IMG/VR virus record: IMGVR_UViG_3300034418_014142
Coordinates: 1-21,211 of that record
Strand: one strand, 5' to 3'
Length of the DNA stretch: 21,211 nucleotides
DNA from: a virus
Position 1 is the first letter of the stretch, and each line of letters starts with the position of its first letter. Position numbers and translations under genes: made by a program. Positions 1 through 6,301 of the stretch are shown piece by piece. The notes below the pieces were generated by a model, which was not told the origin of the DNA, searched no databases, and saw only the letters and a program-made list of their open reading frames with translations.

Positions 1-613
1 TAGCAACACCCTCATCTGAAATAAGGCGAGCATATCTGGTTGTGCTGGACCAATCCGGATCGCTGATCTTTTTATCTAAACCAAACTCTTCTTTAATAAA
101 ACGCCTAAGCAATGGGTCGTTGTACTTGCGATGTGCAGTTGGTTTAGGTATATCCTTTCTACCTCCACTAAAAATATCAAGCAAGAACTCTGCCCATTTC
201 TTTACATCATCGCTTGGGTTAATGCTTTCTTCAATTGCATCGTAAAGATCCTTATCCATCGGTTTACCAGCACTCTTCTGTAAACTAAAGATTGTTCCGC
301 GTGTTGTGACGATGTAATTCCTTTTCTTTTCAATTGCTTTTTCAATTTCGTCTGGGTCATCCGTAAAGTAATAATCTACGCCAGGTGCTATAAGTGCTGC
401 ATACTCTCTGGTTTGCATTTCGTTAACTATATCTCTAAATTCTACCTCGCTTAACTTTATCCTTAATCGACGGTGTATAAAGTCGATGAAATCTCGTTTG
501 GTCCAACGGTTATCAACTGTTGGCGGTTCGACTCCTTGTATTTTGTCGTTCCATAAATCTGTAAGATACAGGCATATTTGCTTTTTGTCCTTGTAATTTA
601 AACTCGTTGCCAT
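1..613 (-). CDS. Hypothetical protein, 3' end beyond window (204 residues visible)
   Basis: I translated this frame by hand. It opens with ATG at 613 (MATSLNYKDKK) and stays open to the left edge, so the C-terminus is missing. The start overlaps the end of the preceding gene by 16 nt, which is common in this cluster, and the leader is A-rich (ATAAAAAA before ATG). The protein is soluble, charged and mostly helical in appearance. Visible landmarks are a K/R-rich segment (WTKRDFIDFIHRRLRIK, residues 37-53), an acidic stretch (DDPDEIEKAIEKKRN, 85-99), and a Trp/Tyr-rich end (DPDWSSTTRYARL) near the edge. I see no nucleotide-binding motif or transmembrane segment. It follows replication-initiator-like genes in the same transcription unit, so a role in DNA metabolism is possible, but that is inference from position only. 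I do not recognise the family. Confidence 0.75.
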   Translation of the reverse strand, partial: MATSLNYKDKKQICLYLTDLWNDKIQGVEPPTVDNRWTKRDFIDFIHRRLRIKLSEVEFRDIVNEMQTREYAALIAPGVDYYFTDDPDEIEKAIEKKRNYIVTTRGTIFSLQKSAGKPMDKDLYDAIEESINPSDDVKKWAEFLLDIFSGGRKDIPKPTAHRKYNDPLLRRFIKEEFGLDKKISDPDWSSTTRYARLISDEGVA

Positions 614-948
614 TTTTTTATGAAGTTGTTTTTTTCTGACGCCTCGTCGAATATTCGTTTTGTCTCTGACGTTTCCCATTCCACGTTTAACACCTTGTTG
701 TAAAGATCTTGCAAATCTTGTTCGTCCTCAATATAACGAATATTTTTGTATTGGGTGTCGTGCCCATAACCGTTAAAGTACACCTGCACCTCTTTAGAGA
801 TTTCTGAATACATCACAACGGGTTCGTCTTCTTTTTCAAAAAAATGTACAACTTTTCGTTCTAAGTCTGCGTCTCCGTGTACTTTAGTTATTCGGTGCTT
901 TAACCCTTTACCCTCGCACCATTCTTGTAATCTATCAAAATTCAACAT
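598..948 (-). CDS. Small hypothetical protein (116 aa)
   Basis: I place the start at the ATG at 948 (MLNFDRLQEWCEGKGLKHR), which overlaps the upstream gene by 14 nt. An in-frame GTG at 975 would add nine residues but would raise the overlap to 41 nt. The reading frame ends at 598 and overlaps the next gene by 16 nt. The protein is highly charged, without signal peptide or membrane segment. An alternating hydrophobic stretch around VVMYSEISKEVQVYFNG suggests beta strands, and an acidic helix follows (YIEDEQDLQDLYNKVL). The C-terminus is basic (NNFIKKWQRV). I do not recognise a family. The tight overlaps on both sides argue that it is a real gene cotranslated with its neighbours in the replication-type cluster. 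Confidence 0.7.
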   Translation of the reverse strand: MLNFDRLQEWCEGKGLKHRITKVHGDADLERKVVHFFEKEDEPVVMYSEISKEVQVYFNGYGHDTQYKNIRYIEDEQDLQDLYNKVLNVEWETSETKRIFDEASEKNNFIKKWQRV

Positions 949-1255
949 CTCCAAAAATATCGATTTCTTCTTCACAAGGATCTGGTTCTCCTGGTATTGG
1001 TATACTTAACATGCGTGTTGTAGTGCCTGGGGCGTGCGTAATTTTAACTTTACCCCGGTTGGCAAGACCATTTATTATACCTCTTGTTTTTATCGGTGTA
1101 CAGCATATGATCTCTCCAAGGAATTCGTCAGATGCAAAACAACACTTGTCTTGAACTTGCCAACCCCAGACGTAGTTAACAATTAATTTCTCTTCCAGGT
1201 TAAGTAAAGTTGGGTCCTGGTGTATATGTTCGAATATTGGTATAAGTCTCTTCAT
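935..1255 (-). CDS. Winged-helix DNA-binding protein, replication-initiator-like (106 aa)
   Basis: Residues about 20-75 fit the winged helix-turn-helix seen in phage and plasmid replication proteins (HTH_36-type). There is a first helix (EEKLIVNYVWGW), then a residue run like 'gxCFASDEFLGEIICCTPIKTRGIINGLANRGKV', where the middle is helix-turn-helix and LANRGKVKI is the start of the wing. In this family the domain binds origin or regulatory DNA. The C-terminus is acidic (PDPCEEEIDIFGD). The start is an ATG four bases after the stop of the 152-aa gene. That gene has an N-terminal domain that in many phages is fused to such a winged helix, so the two may be halves of one initiator. Whether it binds an origin or acts as a regulator cannot be told from the sequence. 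Confidence 0.6.
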   Translation of the reverse strand: MKRLIPIFEHIHQDPTLLNLEEKLIVNYVWGWQVQDKCCFASDEFLGEIICCTPIKTRGIINGLANRGKVKITHAPGTTTRMLSIPIPGEPDPCEEEIDIFGDVEF

Positions 1256-1259
1256 ATGT

Positions 1260-1718
1260 TTAAGTTTGGGGTAAGTCCAATTGGTCCTCTATAGAACCCT
1301 TAGTATTATCTTTACTTGTAGAAGTTTTAGTTATAGTTTTAGTTTTAGTGTGCGTGCTCTTGCTTGTGCGGGCAGATGCCTTGGCATCATCCTTAACCTC
1401 TTCTTCCTTTTTAGGATTCCACCTTCTTTTTGCAAGGTCTGACTGCCTTTTAGAATATTGTTGTCTTCTCTCCATTTCGTTCTCTAAAAACTCGTTGTAG
1501 AAATTACCTTTATTGTCGTGCTTAAACAACAAGATAACGTTGTCATATTCTACACCATCACAAACTTTATAAAACATTTCCCTTGTTAAATGTCCGTGTT
1601 GGTGTTGCGCACATAAAAGTGTAATGTAAATCCCCCGCTCTTCCATTGTTAAAAACATTGTCTCTGATAAGAAATTTTGGGGATACATCAGAAATGCTGG
1701 ATCTTTTTGTTTTGCCAT
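1260..1718 (-). CDS. DUF1376-like replication-associated protein (152 aa)
   Basis: The N-terminal 100 residues resemble the domain at the start of many phage and prophage replication proteins (DUF1376-like). They show an opening with PAFLMYPQNFLSETMFLTMEERGIYITLLC, where 'a phage Y..F..d...Lt.eErG.Yi.LL' pattern is visible. They end with a basic helix (RRQQYSKRQSDLAKRRW, residues 84-100) that matches the usual 'sakaRWn' end of this domain. The remaining 50 residues are low-complexity Lys/Thr/Ser (STHTKTKTITKTSTSK) and probably a disordered linker. The family is tied to DNA replication initiation by its repeated location next to helicase loaders and DnaD-like proteins, and biochemical evidence is thin. 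The start lies one base after the stop of the upstream HNH gene. Confidence 0.6.
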   Translation of the reverse strand: MAKQKDPAFLMYPQNFLSETMFLTMEERGIYITLLCAQHQHGHLTREMFYKVCDGVEYDNVILLFKHDNKGNFYNEFLENEMERRQQYSKRQSDLAKRRWNPKKEEEVKDDAKASARTSKSTHTKTKTITKTSTSKDNTKGSIEDQLDLPQT

Positions 1719-1719
1719 T

Positions 1720-2241
1720 TTATATGTTGTAATTTTTAGGTTGCTCTTCCGTGGTCACAATATAACCACTTTTCATAACTCTGCCTGGTGTTCTTAAGGC
1801 ATACATGATTTGTCCGTAAGATACACCAATTAAACTTGCCAGGTGTCGTCTTGAATTTGCCTCTACACGTTCGCCTGTATCCTTATGTGTTGCCACCCAT
1901 TTGGTGCCATAATATCTTCTGACGTTGTTTGCTGCGTCCACCCATTTTAGATTCTCTACACGATTATCTGTTCGGTCAAAATTTAGGTGTGCAACTTGTT
2001 CATAACCGTTTGGGTTTGGTATAAACGCTTTTGCAACAAGTTGTCCAGCAGATAAGGTTCTCTTAAAATTATCGACGCATAACATATAAGCGTGATAACG
2101 ATTACCGTTATTGCCTTCGATCCAAGTGGGTTTTAAAACATAACCTGGTTTGTGCTTGCGCATATAGGATCTACAACGACCCATATTGCTGATTTCGTAA
2201 CATCCTTCGTATCCGGATATCCATTTCCATTGTTCTTCCAT
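1720..2241 (-). CDS. NUMOD4/HNH homing-type endonuclease (173 aa)
   Basis: Three modules of free-standing phage homing endonucleases can be read in order. Residues 1-45 are a NUMOD4 DNA-binding motif (W..ISGYEGCYEISNMGRCRSY). Residues 60-105 are an HNH_3-type core with the usual LVAKAFIPNPNGYEQVAHLN and DNRVENLKWV, where H85 would be the general base and N93/N97 lie in the metal-binding part. Residues 122-165 look like a NUMOD1-type helix-turn-helix ending in 'GYIV'. Such proteins nick or cut phage DNA at a specific site and spread the gene by recombination. It is the first gene after the terminator at 2320-2356 and heads the replication-type cluster. It appears complete, with an A-rich leader before ATG. 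Confidence 0.88.
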   Translation of the reverse strand: MEEQWKWISGYEGCYEISNMGRCRSYMRKHKPGYVLKPTWIEGNNGNRYHAYMLCVDNFKRTLSAGQLVAKAFIPNPNGYEQVAHLNFDRTDNRVENLKWVDAANNVRRYYGTKWVATHKDTGERVEANSRRHLASLIGVSYGQIMYALRTPGRVMKSGYIVTTEEQPKNYNI

Positions 2242-2319
2242 AATTGGTTTGCTTTTGTTTTATATATCGTTATACTTATTAAAAACTTTAATGTTTCGGT
2301 AAAAATATACAAAAGGTCA
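2242..2319 (-). other. A/T-rich leader between terminator and NUMOD4/HNH gene
   Basis: This non-coding stretch lies downstream of the terminator, in transcription terms, and before the start at 2241. It is very A/T-rich and must hold the promoter of the left gene cluster if transcription is reset there. On the minus strand a TTTTG followed at once by TATATTTTT is visible (about 2301-2314). The two boxes are not spaced like the TTG-N17-TATATTTA elements found elsewhere in the window. I therefore see promoter-like composition but cannot name a site. Confidence 0.3.
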
Positions 2320-2356
2320 CAAAAAACCCCGAAGAAAATGGCCAAATCCTCGGGGT
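2320..2356 (-). terminator. Intrinsic terminator after HNH gene
   Basis: Read on the minus strand, ACCCCGAGGA (2356-2347) pairs with TCTTCGGGGT (2335-2326). This gives a 10-bp stem with one G-T wobble and an 11-nt loop that contains TGGCCA. Six T residues follow directly (2326-2321). The hairpin sits 75 nt after the stop of the HNH gene at 2431 and separates the late gene block from the replication-type cluster. Confidence 0.85.
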
Positions 2357-2430
2357 GTGTTGCAAGATGAGTCTACAAATTAACGTATAATAAAAAGCAA
2401 AAATATCAAAAATGGAAATCTTGCAACAAC

Positions 2431-3060
2431 TTATATATCATAATAATCTGTCAATGTTTCTTCCGGTGTAAAATCCTTAACAGTACTGAATTTAACAATT
2501 CCTTTCTCTTTGTACTGTTCGTATCTTTTAAGAATCATGCTTGGGATACCAATTACCTTGAAATATTCTACCATATCTGATTCTGGGGTGAAGTATTTTT
2601 CGCGTTTCACCATTTCTATAAGCGTATTTCTTATAAACTTTTCACGGTACATTTGTCGACGGCCCCTTTCTTGTATAGTTAAATGCGATACAACACAAAT
2701 ATTTTCCGGTCTGCTGTCATATGGGTTGTAATTAATGTGTAGAACCTGTTTGTTATTCTGCACCTTGCCATTGAAACACTCGTATACAAGTTTCGAATAA
2801 CCACCGCCAGCAGTATGTTTTCTTATTCTCCAGGGTTTGCCCTCAACCTTACCGTTTATGCTTATTCCTGTAATCTGACCATATTCACCCCGCTGGTTTC
2901 TGATGTAGATTTCATCTTCCGCCTCAATATCTGTACACCTTAAATAACCCCAGTTGTTGGCCTCCAGTGGTAGTTTAGGATGGGGCATCCATATTTCTTC
3001 TCCCTTGGGAATGGGATAAGTGCATTGGAAAAAATGTTGCGGGGTTTCTGTAAATCTCAT
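2431..3060 (-). CDS. HNH family endonuclease-like protein (209 aa)
   Basis: Residues about 87-126 match an HNH_3-type core. LVYECFNGKV is followed by the histidine segment VLHINYNPYDSRPENICVVS, with H108 at the place of the catalytic histidine and the Asn of PENI in the last element. The usual 'nHiDgn' has become LHINYN, so activity is likely but not certain. The N-terminal 85 residues do not show a NUMOD4 motif. They have a Trp-containing beta-rich look (EIWMPHPKL, GKPWRIRKH) and may bind DNA. The C-terminal third is helical and charged. The start follows the stop of the small membrane gene by three bases, so it belongs to the end of the late transcript, and the terminator lies just behind it. 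Confidence 0.75.
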   Translation of the reverse strand: MRFTETPQHFFQCTYPIPKGEEIWMPHPKLPLEANNWGYLRCTDIEAEDEIYIRNQRGEYGQITGISINGKVEGKPWRIRKHTAGGGYSKLVYECFNGKVQNNKQVLHINYNPYDSRPENICVVSHLTIQERGRRQMYREKFIRNTLIEMVKREKYFTPESDMVEYFKVIGIPSMILKRYEQYKEKGIVKFSTVKDFTPEETLTDYYDI

Positions 3061-3063
3061 ATG

Positions 3064-3288
3064 TTACCTTTTAGAAGAATCTTGATCCTTAAGTTTCTTA
3101 ATTTCTAAAAGGTATTTTCTGGAGACGAGTATAGATGCCACTATAGAAACGGTATATGCTATAATTTTAAATGCAAACTCGATGTTTGTCATCGATACCA
3201 TTACAGCACCTGCGTTTAAGAAAGTTACCGGTTCCTTAATTAAACCTTGGGCAACATATGTTATTGTGTCGATTTTTCCTTGGGGCAT
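3064..3288 (-). CDS. Small single-span membrane protein, holin candidate (74 aa)
   Basis: One hydrophobic segment is clear (FKIIAYTVSIVASILVS, about residues 40-57), followed by a strongly charged tail (RKYLLEIKKLKDQDSSKR). The preceding half (FLNAGAVMVSMTNIEF) is moderately hydrophobic and may be a membrane-associated helix. Small genes of this layout in a phage late operon are often holins or spanin partners, but no lysin is next to it in this window, so the lysis role is inference. It overlaps the 3' end of the previous reading frame by 28 nt and ends three bases before the HNH gene. Expression from the late transcript is likely. Confidence 0.65.
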   Translation of the reverse strand: MPQGKIDTITYVAQGLIKEPVTFLNAGAVMVSMTNIEFAFKIIAYTVSIVASILVSRKYLLEIKKLKDQDSSKR

Positions 3289-3500
3289 TTATCTTTATCG
3301 ATGTATTTTTGTAATTTCTTCTCGTTTTGTCTGGTCGCTGGATATTCCCTTGACAAACGAACCGGTCTTTGTTCTCCCATTACTTGATTAATTTCCAGAA
3401 TTTGGTAAGTTATAGCAATCGATGCCGCTATAATAACCGCCGCTATAATATCCACCACCGTTATAACGTGCGTTTCTGAGGATCCTTTGTTTTGCTGCAT
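3261..3500 (-). CDS. Possible overprinted membrane protein (79 aa; or 39 aa from 3380)
   Basis: From ATG at 3500 this frame encodes a short polar N-terminus, a convincing membrane span (VVDIIAAVIIAASIAITYQI, residues 15-34) and a charged tail rich in Lys and Arg. The first 113 nt overlap the 3' end of the connector gene in another frame, where the same DNA encodes a Gly/Tyr-rich tail. An internal ATG at 3380 lies eight bases after the connector stop and would give a soluble, basic 39-residue protein without the span. I cannot decide between the two starts. If the long form is real, it and the next gene form a pair of single-span proteins, an arrangement seen for holin/antiholin or spanin pairs. 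Confidence 0.45.
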   Translation of the reverse strand: MQQNKGSSETHVITVVDIIAAVIIAASIAITYQILEINQVMGEQRPVRLSREYPATRQNEKKLQKYIDKDKCPKEKSTQ

Positions 3501-4023
3501 ATGGATAATGGGGTATTACAAGGTTGTTGTTATAGTTGTTCGCTTTATCAGGCAGTTGACCTGCTGCAATATCAGGTGAGTTGTATTCTGGGTAATCTGA
3601 CGAGTAATATTGCAGATGTTCTTGCATCCTGCGTGTATAGTTCTCTGCGATGTTCTTAACCTGGTTCATCAGAAATTGCAACTCGTTAAGTTCTATAGTT
3701 TCTGCGTTTTCTGACGTGCCTGAAAGCACACCTTTATTGTAAACCCTATACTTAATCGTTGGCAACGCCATATAAAGTGCCCAATTACATAACATTGGTC
3801 CAATATAGTCATCCAGCAAGGTTGTATCTGCTGATGTCGTTGTGCCATTGTATACCCTTGTTTTCAACGCGTTAAGGTAAGAGGCCCCCAGGTAATTTTG
3901 CAAATAAATCTGCTGGGCATCAAATACATAAGGTTGCAAGTCATCGGGCGATAAATTAAAGTTTATCGTTGTGAACGACTTTAACTTGTCTTCGCTCACT
4001 AAAAGTATTTCTGGATAACTCAT
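3388..4023 (-). CDS. Head-tail connector/adaptor-like protein (211 aa)
   Basis: The helical N-terminal 140 residues match the pattern of head-tail adaptor proteins of Bacteroidota phages as I know them. They open with 'ILLVSEDKLKSFTTINFNL', then 'AQQIYLQNYLGASYLNALK', then a long helical stretch with LLDDYIGPMLCNWALYMALP and a 'NKGVLSGTSENAE' turn. The protein is expected to sit under the portal and form the neck of the virion. It lies directly after the portal gene (11-nt gap), which supports that role. The C-terminal 45 residues are unusual, rich in Tyr, Gly and Asn (NGGGYYSGGYYSG), and are encoded by DNA that may carry a second overlapping gene. The function is known from family context only. 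Confidence 0.7.
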   Translation of the reverse strand: MSYPEILLVSEDKLKSFTTINFNLSPDDLQPYVFDAQQIYLQNYLGASYLNALKTRVYNGTTTSADTTLLDDYIGPMLCNWALYMALPTIKYRVYNKGVLSGTSENAETIELNELQFLMNQVKNIAENYTRRMQEHLQYYSSDYPEYNSPDIAAGQLPDKANNYNNNLVIPHYPYAAKQRILRNARYNGGGYYSGGYYSGIDCYNLPNSGN

Positions 4024-4034
4024 ATTGTTTTATT

Positions 4035-5162
4035 TTATTGAATGGCGTCCGTTTCTCCGATCACTTGGTCAGGGAAAAGGTTTAGCGGTTGTATTTTTAG
4101 TTCGGTGTTATAACCATAATAATGCATTATGCGGTTAAACGCCTTAAGCATAACTTGCTGGTCAGGTTGTATAACGGTTCTTGTAAAGTGCTGGTGTGCA
4201 ACGATGATCTCGTCCTTGTTCGAACCTAAACCGCCGCCACCTTCGTGATACAAACCAAGTAAAAGTGGTGAGGTGATGCGGTGTCCCGTTAAGATCCTTG
4301 AAGTTATCCTCGTCTCGAGGTTAACATAATAATCATCGTTTGCCGACTCAATCGGTGTAACATCTGGAGATGTTTCTGCTGAATCGCTAAACGTTGCGAA
4401 GAACTTGCCGACATTTTCAACTCCACTAAAAGCAGATGCCATTTCTTGGTAAAGTTGTTGTTGCATATCTGGATCTGGCACCCCGTTCTTAAAGTTGATC
4501 CATAAACTTGGGTTAAGTCCATTCTCCAGGTTGCTTAAGTGTAGTGTAGAAACCTGAATATCGATTTCGATATCCGAACAAGATCCTGAGTAACTTGGCA
4601 ATGGGTAATATTTAGAACCCGGTGCATAATCATAAAAGTAAAGAATCTGGTTTGGAAATTCTTCTGCCATATCTGGGTCGAACGTGTGATATGCAATTGG
4701 TTTATGCTTTTTATAGTTCTTCCAATCTGACGAGTAATAATAAAACTTAGAACGATCTTCTGATCGGTCGATTTCTCCCGCTCTTACATCACCGAACGGG
4801 ACGTGATAAAACGAGTGAATCTTTTCTGCGTCTTTTGTCCAAATAATCTGTAAAGCAAACCCGCCATAGGTTTCATAATCGAGTGATGCTTTATCGAACA
4901 CCTCGTTCCAAGATTCATATTTGTTTGCACGGTTGAGAACATAATTATATTCTTCGACCTTACATTCTAAACCCTCACCAACAACGTTTAGCGCCTTGCT
5001 GGTAATTGCCGTGCGGTTAATTGCCGATTTGTTATACAACTCGGTGACATATTGAGGGTAAAGATTATCGTCTCCAAACGAGATCCATTTCTTACCTCGC
5101 ACCTTAAAGATGTTTGGCACCGTTGGTGCTGGAACGAAATTTGTATTGAATTTGTAAATCAT
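4035..5162 (-). CDS. Phage portal protein (375 aa)
   Basis: The protein shows the portal pattern: an N-terminal 'WISFGDDNLYPQYVTELYNKS' section, where the phrase 'gdnnlyp..l..ly..S' is typical for Bacteroidota phage portals. A helical middle (WNEVFDKASLDYETYGGFALQI) follows. A C-terminal section has ITSPLLLGL, a Gly-rich turn, then LGSNKDEIIVAHQHF and 'VIQPDQQVMLKAFNRIM'. Portals form the dodecameric channel at one capsid vertex through which DNA enters and leaves. I choose ATG at 5162 (MIYKFNTNF), which starts ten bases after the upstream stop. A TTG at 5189 would add nine residues and overlap the upstream gene by 17 nt. Its place after the fibre genes and far from the protease is unusual. 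Confidence 0.88.
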   Translation of the reverse strand: MIYKFNTNFVPAPTVPNIFKVRGKKWISFGDDNLYPQYVTELYNKSAINRTAITSKALNVVGEGLECKVEEYNYVLNRANKYESWNEVFDKASLDYETYGGFALQIIWTKDAEKIHSFYHVPFGDVRAGEIDRSEDRSKFYYYSSDWKNYKKHKPIAYHTFDPDMAEEFPNQILYFYDYAPGSKYYPLPSYSGSCSDIEIDIQVSTLHLSNLENGLNPSLWINFKNGVPDPDMQQQLYQEMASAFSGVENVGKFFATFSDSAETSPDVTPIESANDDYYVNLETRITSRILTGHRITSPLLLGLYHEGGGGLGSNKDEIIVAHQHFTRTVIQPDQQVMLKAFNRIMHYYGYNTELKIQPLNLFPDQVIGETDAIQ

Positions 5163-5172
5163 ATTAAGTTGT

Positions 5173-5469
5173 TTAATTGTTTCCGGCAACGGTTATAGCG
5201 GTTTTACCATCAACCGTTATTAAGTATAGTTGCCCTGCCGTTCCGCCAGAATAATTACTGTAAAAATCTGCGTCGCTTGCATAAGGGCCCGGCAAATTTG
5301 CTGCGAACACGTTTGCCTTAGTTAATTTAGTTCCTGAGGTGCTTACTTGCACGCCGAGGTTAACCCCAGCACCGTCCGTTATTTCTTGGTAACTTGCGTT
5401 CATCCCCGTTTCACCCATATTGATGATGCCGAGGTAAGTGTCTTTTACACGTTTGTTTTCTAAATTCAT
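5173..5469 (-). CDS. Short fibre-related protein sharing an N-terminal module (98 aa)
   Basis: Residues 1-48 are clearly related to residues 1-48 of the 356-aa fibre. They share M-x-L-x-N-x-R, the dipeptide TY, N-x-G-x-TG, the ITDG-x-G element and STSG at matching positions. The rest is short: a linker and a small beta-rich end (AGQLYLITVDGKTAITV), without collagen repeats or a jelly-roll. I read it as a reduced fibre or an adaptor that docks to the same partner as the long fibre, which is inference. Its ATG overlaps the preceding stop as ATGA (4 nt), so it is probably translationally coupled to the 277-aa gene. No database family is known to me. Confidence 0.7.
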   Translation of the reverse strand: MNLENKRVKDTYLGIINMGETGMNASYQEITDGAGVNLGVQVSTSGTKLTKANVFAANLPGPYASDADFYSNYSGGTAGQLYLITVDGKTAITVAGNN

Positions 5470-6299
5470 ATCGATGTCATATATGTTGTTACTGCGGTGC
5501 CAAAATCTGATGCCGCAGATGCTATAGATCCACCCGCACCACCTATAGAAACCGTTCTCTCCGAATAATCTGCTGCAAACCGTCCTCTTAAGAAATTGAC
5601 ATAAAGGGTTTGGGATATAGCAACCTCTGTCGATGCGGTTGTTGCCAATAAAGATCCATCTTTAAAAAATTTAACCTCAGATGAAGATGCACGGTCGACG
5701 TGTGATAAACCTATAGACGTTGCAACATCGGTTTGTATTTGTGCTGCAACCTCAAGTAAAGAATATTCTGCTCTTTTATTTAGTGCACCTTGCGGTGGCA
5801 TCATTGTGTTAATTGCCGCATATTGTTCTCCTATACCAAACGATGTTGCTACAACACCAACGTCGCCATATATTATATTTTGTAAGTCATCGAAGACATA
5901 AACAAATAAACTTGCATCTGAGTTTTGGAAATTCGCTCCCGTTACACCAACCTGAAATTCTGAATCAATATATGCTGGTGTTGCATCTACACGACCTGTA
6001 TATCCCTCGTTTGAGGTAAAACTTGGTGTGTTATAAAGTTGTGCATAATTTCGGTTTGGGTCGATCCAATTGATTCTGGCAAAATCTGAACCCGCATCGG
6101 TTGCAAAAACATAAAAGACGTCCAAGTTATCCCAAACCCCGAGGTTAACCATTGATTCTACAAGATCATTTTGTAGATCTTGTTGGTCCTCGCTGGGTAA
6201 TGTATACCCTTGTCCTGTTGCATAATCGAGTATATCCTGGTAAAATGTATTAAAACCAGAAGAATTCGATGCCCATATGCCGTGCGTTATCGGTAACAT
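5466..6299 (-). CDS. Receptor-binding-type protein related to the middle of the 745-aa lectin protein (277 aa)
   Basis: The middle is a diverged single copy of a beta-rich module that also occurs at residues 248-500 of the 745-aa protein. Shared landmarks are a helix leading to G-[LV]-W-x2-L then FY-x-FA (residues 54-66 here), a N-x2-DPR/DPN element (77-83), and a GY...Y.D..F element (99-115). The C-terminal part has two strands (VKFFKDGSLLA, TLYVNFLRGRF) and a Ser/Ala/Gly-rich end. In Bacteroidota phages such modules lie in tail-surface proteins and may bind cell-surface glycans, though I know of no direct proof. It is flanked by the long fibre and the short fibre-like protein, so a place in the adhesion apparatus is likely. 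The start is three bases after the previous stop region. Confidence 0.65.
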   Translation of the reverse strand: MLPITHGIWASNSSGFNTFYQDILDYATGQGYTLPSEDQQDLQNDLVESMVNLGVWDNLDVFYVFATDAGSDFARINWIDPNRNYAQLYNTPSFTSNEGYTGRVDATPAYIDSEFQVGVTGANFQNSDASLFVYVFDDLQNIIYGDVGVVATSFGIGEQYAAINTMMPPQGALNKRAEYSLLEVAAQIQTDVATSIGLSHVDRASSSEVKFFKDGSLLATTASTEVAISQTLYVNFLRGRFAADYSERTVSIGGAGGSIASAASDFGTAVTTYMTSI

Positions 6300-6301
6300 A
6301 A

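Noticed and set aside
2133-2345. A 70-codon minus-strand frame with a hydrophobic start, over the terminator and the start of the NUMOD4/HNH gene
   Set aside because: It starts inside the terminator hairpin and overlaps the well-supported endonuclease in another frame. The hydrophobic part comes from A/T-rich non-coding DNA.
5163-5189. TTG start at 5189 for the portal
   Set aside because: It would extend the portal into the previous gene by 17 nt, while ATG at 5162 follows that stop closely and needs no rare start.
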